Notes under the pieces: model-generated
What the model saw: only the letters and a program-made list of their open reading frames with translations
Told to the model about the DNA's origin: nothing
The model's database searches: none
NCBI GenBank assembly: GCA_900550625.1
Contig: URSW01000009.1
Location: forward strand, 1 to 20,177
Reading direction: 5' to 3'
DNA length: 20,177 nucleotides
Source: an uncultured Eubacteriales bacterium
GTDB lineage: Bacteria; Bacillota; Clostridia; Oscillospirales; CAG-272
Program-made: the position numbers and the translations under genes
Shown here: positions 7,177 to 13,430 of the stretch, one piece after another
How the letters are laid out: each line of letters starts with the position of its first letter
Numbering within the stretch: the stretch's first letter is position 1

Positions 7177-7216
7177 TGTGATATAAAATTATATCACACA
7201 TTGCGGAAATAATCCA
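7177..7216 (-). promoter_or_regulatory. Promoter with operator-like palindrome before the foldase genes
   Basis: On the minus strand a TATAAT -10 (7193-7188) lies inside a perfect inverted repeat (7177-7198): 10-bp arms reading TGTGATATAA around a 2-bp centre. The -35 is poor (TGGATT, 17 bp upstream). A weak -35 with the -10 covered by a palindrome is the usual layout of a regulated promoter. The regulator is unknown; the half-sites resemble TGTGA but the spacing does not fit the CRP/FNR N6 pattern. Confidence 0.65.
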
Positions 7217-7257
7217 GCGTTTTTTGTAAAATTCACAAATAATAAGGTTCGGGGATG

Positions 7258-7281
7258 AATAAAATCCGCGTTTTCGCGCGG
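7258..7281 (-). terminator. Terminator of uvrB
   Basis: On the minus strand the stem CCGCG/CGCGG (7277-7281 with 7266-7270) is followed by ATTTTATT. It begins 7 nt past the uvrB stop codon. Confidence 0.75.
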
Positions 7282-7287
7282 CGGGGG

Positions 7288-8682
7288 CTATTTCGTGGTC
7301 TCGAGCGCCTTGATCCTGTCGCGCAGGAAGGCTGCCTCCTCGAATCTGAGCTGCGATGCGGCTTCCTTCATTTCACGCCGCAGCGCTTCGATCTGCGCGT
7401 TCCGCTCGTCCTTCGTCATGGAGGGAGCCTTCTCTCCGCGTTTCTTCTTCGAGCCCTTCTCCGGGGCGGCGATGCGTATCGGCTCCGCGATCTCCTTGAC
7501 GATCGTCTTCGGGGTTATGCCGTGCTCGAGGTTGTACGCCTCCTGGATCGTGCGGCGGCGCGCCGTTTCGCCGATCGCCGCCTCCATCGATTTCGTCACG
7601 GTATCCGCGTACATTATGACGCGGCCGTCTGCGTTTCGCGCGGCTCGTCCGATCATCTGGATCAGTGACGTTTCCGAACGGAACAGCCCTTCCTTGTCCG
7701 CGTCGAGGATCGCAACGAGCGTTACCTCGGGCAGGTCGATTCCCTCGCGCAGCAGGTTTATTCCGACAAGCACGTCGTATACTCCGGCGCGCAGGCTGCG
7801 CAGAAGCTCTGTCCGCTCCATCGTTTCCACGCTGTGGTGGATGTACTTGACCTTCACGCCGCGCGAGTCGAGATATTCCGTGAGATCCTCTGCCATCTTT
7901 TTCGTAAGAGTGGTGACGAGGGAGCGCTCTCCCTTCTCCGAGCGGCTGAGCACCTCTCCGATGAGATCGTCCACCTGTGTCGCCACGGGGCGCACCTCGA
8001 TCACCGGATCGAGAAGTCCCGTCGGGCGGATTATCTGCTCGACGATCTGACCGGAGCGGCTTCTCTCGTATTCCGCGGGGGTCGCGGATACCGCGACGGT
8101 CTGACCGAGCTTCTTCTCGAATTCCTCGAAGAAGAGCGGGCGGTTGTCGTATGCCGAGGGCAGGCGGAAGCCGTAATCGACGAGATTCTTCTTTCTTGCG
8201 CGGTCGCCGCCGCTCATGCCGCGCACCTGCGGCACCGTGACGTGGCTCTCGTCGATGAAGGTGATGAAATCGTTCGGGAAGTAGTCGAGAAGCGTGTACG
8301 GCGTCGAGCCGGGCTCGCGCCCCGCGAACACGCGGGAGTAGTTCTCGATTCCCGAGCAGTAGCCGATCTCGCGGAGCATTTCGAGGTCGTATCTCGTCCG
8401 CTCCTCGATCCGCTGAGCCTCGATCAGCTTGTTCTGCGATTTGAAGTATTCGACCCGCTCCTCCATCTCCCGTTCGATCTCCTCGTATGCGCTCTCGCGC
8501 ATATCCGGGGACACGATGTAGTGATTCGCGGGATATACGGCGGCATAGGTGAGATCCTGCACGACCGAGCCGGTGACGGGATTTATCTCGGACACACGGT
8601 CGATCTCGTCGCCGAAGAATTCGAGCCGCAGCGCGCGGTCGTTTGAGTTCGACGGGAACACCTCGAGCGTGTCGCCCTTCAT
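7288..8682 (-). CDS. uvrB: UvrB C-terminal part (uvrB split by frameshift)
   Basis: This is the larger fragment of excinuclease subunit B, the helicase-like component that receives DNA damage from UvrA and recruits UvrC. From MKGDTLEVFPSNSNDRALRL it carries most of domain 2, helicase motif II (FIDESHVTVPQ), the GMSGGDRARKKNL stretch, motifs V/VI (INLLREGIDLPEV and QMIGRAARN) and the C-terminal UVR coiled coil (RFEEAAFLRDRIKAL) that binds UvrC. It lacks the Walker A motif, which is in the other fragment. The frame is open further upstream to about 8745 (ASIGYNRNDIEFARNKFR), so the break lies just before that. The ATG at 8682-8680 has no ribosome site of its own but overlaps the stop codon of the upstream fragment (ATGA), so translational restart is conceivable. 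The total coding length would be 657 residues if repaired, normal for UvrB. Confidence 0.9.
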   Translation of the reverse strand: MKGDTLEVFPSNSNDRALRLEFFGDEIDRVSEINPVTGSVVQDLTYAAVYPANHYIVSPDMRESAYEEIEREMEERVEYFKSQNKLIEAQRIEERTRYDLEMLREIGYCSGIENYSRVFAGREPGSTPYTLLDYFPNDFITFIDESHVTVPQVRGMSGGDRARKKNLVDYGFRLPSAYDNRPLFFEEFEKKLGQTVAVSATPAEYERSRSGQIVEQIIRPTGLLDPVIEVRPVATQVDDLIGEVLSRSEKGERSLVTTLTKKMAEDLTEYLDSRGVKVKYIHHSVETMERTELLRSLRAGVYDVLVGINLLREGIDLPEVTLVAILDADKEGLFRSETSLIQMIGRAARNADGRVIMYADTVTKSMEAAIGETARRRTIQEAYNLEHGITPKTIVKEIAEPIRIAAPEKGSKKKRGEKAPSMTKDERNAQIEALRREMKEAASQLRFEEAAFLRDRIKALETTK

Positions 8683-9254
8683 GCGGAATTTGTTGCGCGC
8701 GAATTCGATATCGTTGCGGTTGTAGCCGATCGATGCTCCGCTACATCATCGCGCGAGAGCATCATGCCGGGGCGGATCGACGTGACCTGTCCCGCGTATT
8801 CCTCCGGCGGACCGAGCGAGAATATGCAGGAGACCGACGCCACGATGATCACGTCCCGCCGCTCGAACAGTGCGGACGTCGCGCTGTGGCGCAGGCGGTC
8901 GATCTCCTCGTTTACCGAGGAATCCTTTTCAATATATATATCCTTTCCGGGGACGTATGCCTCGGGCTGATAGTAGTCGTAATACGACACGAAGAATTCG
9001 ACGGCGTTCTCGGGGAAGAAAGTGCGGAATTCGGTGCAGAGCTGTGCGGCAAGGGTCTTGTTGTGGGCGAGCACGAGCGTCGGGCGGTTCAGCCGCGCGA
9101 TCACGTTCGCCATGGTGAAGGTCTTGCCGGAGCCGGTGATGCCGAGGAGTGTCTGCCACGGCATTCCCGCTTCAAGCCCCGCGCAGAGCAGGTCGATCGC
9201 CTGCGGCTGATCGCCCGTCGGGGAGTACGGTGAAACCAATTTGAATTTGTCCAC
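8679..9254 (-). CDS. uvrB: UvrB N-terminal part (uvrB split by frameshift)
   Basis: This is a 191-codon fragment of excinuclease subunit B. The start is GTG at 9254-9252, set by AAAAGGAGG 6-8 nt upstream; the frame upstream of it has no family character. It has the standard opening (FKLVSPYSPTGDQPQAIDLL), Walker A (GITGSGKTFTMA), motif LVLAHNKTLAAQL and the beta-hairpin segment (FVSYYDYYQPEAYVPGKD) that locks onto damaged DNA. Normal UvrB sequence ends at SRDDVAEH; about 22 out-of-frame residues follow to a TGA at 8681-8679. About 30 nt are expected between GTA (8744) and the conserved TAC (8724), but only 23 are present, a net loss of 7. It could be a true inactivating mutation, a split gene or an assembly error. 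Confidence 0.9.
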   Translation of the reverse strand: MDKFKLVSPYSPTGDQPQAIDLLCAGLEAGMPWQTLLGITGSGKTFTMANVIARLNRPTLVLAHNKTLAAQLCTEFRTFFPENAVEFFVSYYDYYQPEAYVPGKDIYIEKDSSVNEEIDRLRHSATSALFERRDVIIVASVSCIFSLGPPEEYAGQVTSIRPGMMLSRDDVAEHRSATTATISNSRATNSA

Positions 9255-9281
9255 TTCCGACCTCCTTTTGATATATAGATA

Positions 9282-9310
9282 AGTATACCCCCTGCGTGCC
9301 GAAATGTCAA
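9282..9310 (-). promoter_or_regulatory. uvrB promoter
   Basis: On the minus strand TTGACA (9310-9305), a 17-bp spacer and TATACT (9287-9282). I found no GAAC-N4-GTTC LexA-type site nearby, so there is no sign of SOS control in the sequence. Confidence 0.88.
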
Positions 9311-9474
9311 GCGTGCGGCGCAGAGCGGCAAAGGACTTTACGGGACGGGCCGATTCGGGCTTTGATGTGAGGGGGCGGAGGACTTCGGAGTATGACTTTT
9401 CGCTCCCGGATCGCGTTCGAAATGACGGCGCGGACGAAAAAACAGCACGAAACACGAAAAAAGTGAAAAAACAC

Positions 9475-9503
9475 TTGACAAAGCGAAAAGTATTTGATAT
9501 AAT
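9475..9503 (+). promoter_or_regulatory. Perfect consensus promoter of tRNA-Thr
   Basis: TTGACA (9475-9480), a 17-bp spacer and TATAAT (9498-9503). The -10 ends 14 nt before the mature tRNA, giving a very short 5' leader. An A-rich tract precedes the -35. Confidence 0.93.
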
Positions 9504-9517
9504 AGCCGATGTCAAAT

Positions 9518-9593
9518 GCTGCTATGGCTCAGTTGGTAGAGCACATCCTTGGTAAGGATGAGGTCCCCAGTTCGAATCTGGGTAGCAGCTCCA
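9518..9593 (+). tRNA. tRNA-Thr (anticodon GGT)
   Basis: A complete 76-nt cloverleaf. The acceptor GCTGCTA pairs with TAGCAGC, the D stem GCTC with GAGC, the anticodon stem CATCC with GGATG around TTGGTAA, and the T stem CCCAG with CTGGG around TTCGAAT. The anticodon GGT reads ACC/ACT. The discriminator is T and CCA is encoded. It is a single-gene unit between its own promoter and terminator. Confidence 0.97.
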
Positions 9594-9594
9594 A

Positions 9595-9624
9595 AAAAAG
9601 CACTTGCGGATGCAGGTGCTTTTT
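9595..9624 (+). terminator. Terminator of tRNA-Thr
   Basis: AAAAAGCACTTGC (9595-9607) pairs with GCAGGTGCTTTTT (9612-9624) around a GGAT loop, with one G-T wobble. It starts right after the CCA end. Confidence 0.9.
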
Positions 9625-9626
9625 GG

Positions 9627-10157
9627 TTTGTCCGCCTTCCGCCTGTTGGCGGGGGATATCCGATTTGCGGTTCGGTGGGCGCAGCTCCCGGCGGCCTGTC
9701 CGGCATTGCGCTCGGATTTTCGCGGGGCTTTGCACGGCGGTTGTTATCCTCGACTGCAGGCGAGAGGGGCTTTGCACGCTTTCTTTCATTATTATAAATC
9801 ACAAATTGCGCGTGACTGCGGGGCGGCTGTGCCTCCGCGTCTGCGCTTTCGCTGCCGTGTGCGGGATTTCGCTGCCGTGTGCGGCTTTTTCATTTGCCGC
9901 GGAGTTGCCGCAGATTCCGGCGAAAATGCGGGATTTACGCCGGAATCATTTTTTCGCCGTTGGGACGCACTCGCGCTCTGTGCTCCGCTTGTCTGCCGAA
10001 AAAATTTTTCTGCGGACGCGCGCTGTCGGGCGAAGGTGTCTTTCCGACGGATTTTCCGTTCGGATCGCGGGGGGCGAAAATGCGTTCGTCAAAGCTCCGA
10101 AAAACGACACATTTTGCAAGTTTGAGAGAAAATTTATTCATTTCACGCAATTTTTTA
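9627..10157. other. Intergenic region between tRNA-Thr and gdhA, no gene
   Basis: Several frames stay open here, including the one that runs into gdhA, but their translations are Cys/Arg/Phe-rich, lack ribosome sites and resemble no family. The region holds short direct repeats: TTTCGCTGCCGTGTGCGG twice with a 20-bp period (9847-9884), and GGGGCTTTGCACG twice (near 9723 and 9766). I see nothing else. Confidence 0.55.
9847..9884. repeat. Short tandem repeat, 18-nt identical units with 20-bp period
   Basis: TTTCGCTGCCGTGTGCGG occurs at 9847-9864 and again at 9867-9884. It lies in non-coding DNA before gdhA. Confidence 0.8.
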
Positions 10158-10186
10158 TTGACAAACGGCGCTGTCTGCCGTATAAT
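10158..10186 (+). promoter_or_regulatory. Perfect consensus promoter of gdhA
   Basis: TTGACA (10158-10163), a 17-bp spacer and TATAAT (10181-10186). About 100 nt of leader follow, with two small hairpins (GGATTT/AAATCC near 10210-10230 and CGCTC/GAGCG near 10242-10257). I recognise no riboswitch in it. The match predicts high expression. Confidence 0.92.
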
Positions 10187-10289
10187 TAATTCATCAGTGT
10201 GCAGGAATCGTTCGGATTTCAGTCAAATCCGATGCGGTGTTCGCTCTTCGGTGAGCGGTGTACAAATACCGAAGGAAGGAAATAAATAT

Positions 10290-11636
10290 ATGAAACTCAA
10301 AAATCAGTATCTTTGCGGCGTTATGGAGACGGTGAAGAAGAGAAATCCGGGCGAGATTGAATTTCATCAGGCGGTGCTCGAGGTTCTCGAAACGCTTGAG
10401 CCCGTGATCGAGGCTCATCCCGAATATGTCGAAGCGGGAATAATCGACCGTCTTGTCGAGCCGGAGAGAGTCATAAAATTCCGCGTGCCGTGGGTCGACG
10501 ACAGCGGCAAGGTCCGCGTGAACAGAGGATTCCGCATCCAGTTCAACTCCGCGATCGGCCCGTACAAGGGCGGACTCCGTTTCCACCCCTCGGTTTACGA
10601 AGGCATCATAAAGTTCCTCGGCTTCGAGCAGATCTTCAAGAACTCCCTCACCGGACTGCCGATCGGCGGCGGAAAGGGCGGCTCCGACTTCGATCCCAAG
10701 GGCAAGAGCGACGCCGAGGTGATGCGCTTCTGCCAGAGCTTCATGACCGAGCTTTCCAAGCACATCGGCGCGGACACCGACGTTCCCGCGGGCGATATCG
10801 GTGTCGGCGGACGCGAGATCGGATACCTCTACGGTCAGTACAAGAGACTGCGCAACGAGTTCACCGGAGTTCTCACCGGAAAGGGACTCACCTACGGCGG
10901 AAGCCTTGCGCGCACCGAAGCAACCGGATACGGTCTCTGCTACTTCACCGACGAGATGCTCCGCGCGGCGGGCAAGTCCTTCAAGGGAGCGACCGTGGTG
11001 ATCTCCGGTTCCGGAAACGTGGCGATCTACGCCTGCGAAAAGGCGACCGCGCTCGGTGCGAAGGTCGTTGCGCTCTCCGATTCCGACGGATACATCTGCG
11101 ACAAGGGCGGAATCGACCTTGCGCTTGTGAAGAAGCTAAAGGAAGTCGATAGAAAGAGAATCAGGGAATACGTTTCCGTTCACGCGGATGCGGAGTACCA
11201 CGAGGGCTGCTCGGGAATCTGGAGCATTCCGTGCGATATCGCGCTCCCGTGCGCAACGCAGAACGAGCTTGACACCGAGGGTGCCGAGATGCTTATAAAG
11301 AACGGATGCTTCGCGGTGGCCGAGGGCGCGAACATGCCCACGACTCCCGAGGCGACCGAGATGTTCCTCGAGAAGGGAATCCTCTTCGGACCCGCAAAGG
11401 CGGCGAATGCCGGCGGCGTTGCGACGAGCGCACTCGAGATGTGCCAGAACTCCGCGCGTTATTCGTGGACGTTCGAGGAGGTTGACGCAAAGCTTCACGA
11501 GATCATGACGAACATTTACAAGAACGTCTCCGAAGCGTGCGAGAAGTACGGAATGAAGGGCAACTTCGTTGCGGGCGCGAACATTGCGGGCTTCCTCAAG
11601 GTTGCGGACGCGATGATGGCGCAGGGCATAGTCTGA
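10290..11636 (+). CDS. gdhA: NADP-type glutamate dehydrogenase
   Basis: This 448-residue enzyme interconverts 2-oxoglutarate plus ammonia and glutamate, the main ammonia-assimilation step in many anaerobes. The length is normal for the hexameric bacterial family. The substrate site is intact: GPYKGGLRFH (Lys93), GGGKGGSDFDPKGKSD (Lys129) and PAGDIGVG (Asp169), which correspond to Lys89, Lys125 and Asp165 of the Clostridium symbiosum enzyme. The coenzyme domain has the Rossmann loop GSGNVA (240-245), with SDSDG closing the next strand. Assignment to NADPH rather than NADH follows overall similarity and is less certain than the enzyme call. ATG 10290 is preceded by AGGAAGGAAA. The same frame stays open upstream, but that part is not family-like. 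It is a single-gene unit with its own promoter and terminator. Confidence 0.96.
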   Translation: MKLKNQYLCGVMETVKKRNPGEIEFHQAVLEVLETLEPVIEAHPEYVEAGIIDRLVEPERVIKFRVPWVDDSGKVRVNRGFRIQFNSAIGPYKGGLRFHPSVYEGIIKFLGFEQIFKNSLTGLPIGGGKGGSDFDPKGKSDAEVMRFCQSFMTELSKHIGADTDVPAGDIGVGGREIGYLYGQYKRLRNEFTGVLTGKGLTYGGSLARTEATGYGLCYFTDEMLRAAGKSFKGATVVISGSGNVAIYACEKATALGAKVVALSDSDGYICDKGGIDLALVKKLKEVDRKRIREYVSVHADAEYHEGCSGIWSIPCDIALPCATQNELDTEGAEMLIKNGCFAVAEGANMPTTPEATEMFLEKGILFGPAKAANAGGVATSALEMCQNSARYSWTFEEVDAKLHEIMTNIYKNVSEACEKYGMKGNFVAGANIAGFLKVADAMMAQGIV

Positions 11637-11696
11637 TTTTCGGACGGCGGGCGGAGCTTTCCGCAGACGAAAAATACGGTATTATCCCGAAAGGGG

Positions 11697-11724
11697 AAGG
11701 GAGGGCTTTGCGCCCTCCCTTTTC
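11697..11724 (+). terminator. Terminator of gdhA
   Basis: AAGGGAGGGC (11697-11706) pairs with GCCCTCCCTT (11712-11721) around TTTGC, followed by TTT. It lies 60 nt past the stop codon. Confidence 0.85.
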
Positions 11725-11991
11725 GGCTTCGCGGGAGGGCATGACGGACGGAAGGACTTCGGAAAACTCGCGCGGATGTGCGGCAAAGTAAATGCACTCG
11801 CCGCCCGAAGACCGCCTCGCGTTTTCTCCGTCAACCGCCGGCAGCCTCCCGTTTTCTCTGCCGCGCCCCCGCTCCCGCTCATTTTGCGAAAAATGAGGCG
11901 CGCGATTCCCGTTTCGGGGGAGGAGATGCGCCCGTTTCTTCCGATCTTTCAAATAAATTTCCCCGCTTTGCAAAAAAATGTGCGTTTCCTA
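11725..11991. other. Intergenic stretch between gdhA and efp
   Basis: No gene is seen. There is a perfect 8-bp hairpin, CTCATTTT (11878-11885) with AAAATGAG (11890-11897), closed by a GCGA tetraloop. No T-run follows on the + strand. The DNA becomes A/T-rich after 11945, towards the efp promoter. Confidence 0.5.
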
Positions 11992-12020
11992 TTGCAAAAA
12001 GAAAGGATTTGTTATAAAAT
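11992..12020 (+). promoter_or_regulatory. Probable efp promoter
   Basis: TTGCAA (11992-11997), a 17-bp spacer and TAAAAT (12015-12020). The -35 matches consensus at 4 of 6 positions and the -10 at 5 of 6. Transcription would start about 60 nt before the ATG. Confidence 0.6.
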
Positions 12021-12050
12021 ATCAGTGACTGTATAAAAATTATTTTTGAA

Positions 12051-12088
12051 AGGAGTGTCCCCCGCTCCAGGGCGGACAGCTTTATTTT
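12051..12088 (+). promoter_or_regulatory. Shine-Dalgarno separated from the efp start by a hairpin
   Basis: The only good ribosome site, AGGAG (12051-12055), lies 33 nt before the efp ATG. Between them a 21-nt hairpin (12057-12077) pairs GTCC with GGAC and CCC with GGG, with one bulged C and a 6-nt loop. If it folds, the effective spacing falls to about 12 nt. No other in-frame ATG, GTG or TTG lies between the in-frame TGA at 12047 and 12089. Confidence 0.6.
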
Positions 12089-12646
12089 ATGGTAATAGCA
12101 GGCGATTTCAAAAACGGTGTAACCTTCGACATGGACGGACAGGTCATGCAGGTCATCGAATTCCAGCACGTTAAGCCGGGCAAGGGCGCAGCATTCGTTC
12201 GCACCAAGCTCAAGAACGTGATCACCGGTGCGGTCACCGAAACGACCTTCAACCCCACCGACAAATTCCAGGACGCGCGCATCGACCGCCGCGAGATGCA
12301 GTATCTCTACAACGACGGCGATCTCTACTACTTCATGGACATGGAGTCCTTCGAGCAGCTTCCGCTCAACGCCGACAAGCTCTCCGCAAACTTCAAGTTC
12401 GTGAAGGAGAACGACATGTGCAAGATCGCTTCCTACAACGGAAACGTATTTGCCGTCGAGCCGCCCATGTTCGTTACTCTTGAGGTTACCGCTACCGAGC
12501 CCGGCGTCCGCGGCGATACCGCGACCGGTTCGACCAAGCCGGCGACCGTCGAGACCGGAGCCGAGGTCAAGGTTCCGCTCTTCATCAACCAGGGCGATGT
12601 TATCCGCATCGACACCAGAACCGGAGAGTATCTCGAAAGAGCTTGA
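12089..12646 (+). CDS. efp: Translation elongation factor P
   Basis: This 185-residue protein has the full length and three-domain layout of EF-P, which enters the ribosomal E site and relieves stalling at consecutive prolines. It opens MVIAGDFKNGVTFDMDGQVM. The domain I tip reads VKPGKGAAFVRTKLKN; Lys32 in PGKGA is the position that is modified in many bacteria. I see no modification enzyme gene here. The C-terminal OB domain ends VPLFINQGDVIRIDTRTGEY, the family signature. The start is certain from the family even though the ribosome site is 33 nt upstream, across a hairpin. The CD1247-like gene follows 113 bp downstream on the same strand and may be cotranscribed, since no strong terminator lies between. 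Confidence 0.97.
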   Translation: MVIAGDFKNGVTFDMDGQVMQVIEFQHVKPGKGAAFVRTKLKNVITGAVTETTFNPTDKFQDARIDRREMQYLYNDGDLYYFMDMESFEQLPLNADKLSANFKFVKENDMCKIASYNGNVFAVEPPMFVTLEVTATEPGVRGDTATGSTKPATVETGAEVKVPLFINQGDVIRIDTRTGEYLERA

Positions 12647-12676
12647 GTGCGGTGCCCGGTTTTTCCGAATTGCACG

Positions 12677-12696
12677 AATGCGGCTTTGACCGCATA
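12677..12696 (+). other. Small hairpin between efp and the CD1247-like gene
   Basis: ATGCGG pairs with CCGCAT around a CTTTGA loop, followed by AAAAC rather than T. It is not a convincing terminator; it could be an mRNA processing or stability element. Confidence 0.35.
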
Positions 12697-12759
12697 AAAC
12701 AACGTGACCGCAATGCGTATGCATGCCGCGGCACATGATAAGGAAAGGAACGGACGAAA

Positions 12760-13212
12760 ATGACAATTTCCGAAAAGAGTGCTTATATCAAGGGGCTTGC
12801 AGACGGTCTCGATTACGACAAAGAGAGCGCTGAGGGCAAGCTTATCACCGCGCTGATCGACCTTGTGGGCGAGATGGCGGGTGCGATCGACGAAATCGAC
12901 TCCTCCATGGATGAGATCGATTCCGATCTCGAGGAGCTCAACGACTACATCGAAGAGGTCGATTCCGATCTCGGTGATGTCGAGGAGTATCTCTTCGGCG
13001 ACGAGGACGACGACGATTATTACGACGACGATGAGGAATGCGACGGAAACTGCTGCGACTGCGGCGAGGATTGCGGCGACGACGATTTCCGTATGATGTT
13101 CTGCCCTCACTGCAACGAGGAGATCTACTTTGACGAGTCGATCGAACCCTCGGAGCTTACCTGCCCCGCCTGCGGAAAGAAAGTCTGCGACGGCGAAGAC
13201 GGCGAGGAGTGA
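12760..13212 (+). CDS. CD1247-like acidic zinc-ribbon protein
   Basis: This 150-residue protein resembles the clostridial family named for its CD1247 N-terminal domain; its role is unknown to me. Residues 1-40 (MTISEKSAYIKGLADGLDYD and on) are the conserved N-terminal helix pair. Residues ~38-75 form a heptad-like acidic coiled coil (IDEIDSSMDEIDSDLEELND). A highly acidic Asp/Glu run follows. Residues ~95-107 are a Cys cluster (CDGNCCDCGEDC), and the C-terminus is a zinc ribbon with knuckles CPHC and CPAC. The extra Cys cluster might hold a second metal (inference). ATG 12760 follows AAGGAAAGGA. In this window it directly follows efp; a link to translation is possible but unproved. Confidence 0.85.
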   Translation: MTISEKSAYIKGLADGLDYDKESAEGKLITALIDLVGEMAGAIDEIDSSMDEIDSDLEELNDYIEEVDSDLGDVEEYLFGDEDDDDYYDDDEECDGNCCDCGEDCGDDDFRMMFCPHCNEEIYFDESIEPSELTCPACGKKVCDGEDGEE

Positions 13213-13265
13213 GCCGGAATCTGTCCGATTCCGGGCAGATTTGACGTTTGTGTTGTCTTAATTAT

Positions 13266-13308
13266 GAAAAAGAGACTCCGCATCACGGTATGCGGAGTTT
13301 CTTTTTTC
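13266..13308 (+). terminator. Terminator of the efp / CD1247-like unit
   Basis: A 17-18-bp stem: GAAAAAGAGACTCCGCAT (13266-13283) pairs with ATGCGGAGTTTCTTTTTTC (13290-13308), with a TTTTTT run in the right arm. A smaller perfect hairpin, CCGGAATC/GATTCCGG, lies at 13214-13234 just past the stop codon. Confidence 0.9.
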
Positions 13309-13349
13309 ATGTATTTGCACAAAAAGTTAAACTCAATTTTCGAAAACTA

Positions 13350-13378
13350 TTGACTTTGAATAAAAGAGATGATAGAAT
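13350..13378 (+). promoter_or_regulatory. Promoter of the CBM9-dockerin gene
   Basis: TTGACT (13350-13355), a 17-bp spacer and TAGAAT (13373-13378). The surrounding DNA is A/T-rich. The -10 ends about 50 nt before the ATG. Confidence 0.85.
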
Positions 13379-13430
13379 ATATATACACTAAGCATGAAGA
13401 CTCATGCAACTTTGTAAGGAGAAGAAAAAA

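Noticed and set aside
7130..7201. Earlier ATG at 7201 for the SurA-like protein
   Set aside because: It lies at or upstream of the predicted transcription start and adds 24 residues before an otherwise normal anchor sequence.
9879..10289. Open frame extending gdhA by 137 codons upstream
   Set aside because: It runs through the consensus gdhA promoter, and the glutamate dehydrogenase family starts at MKLKNQY-like sequence with a good ribosome site at 10290.
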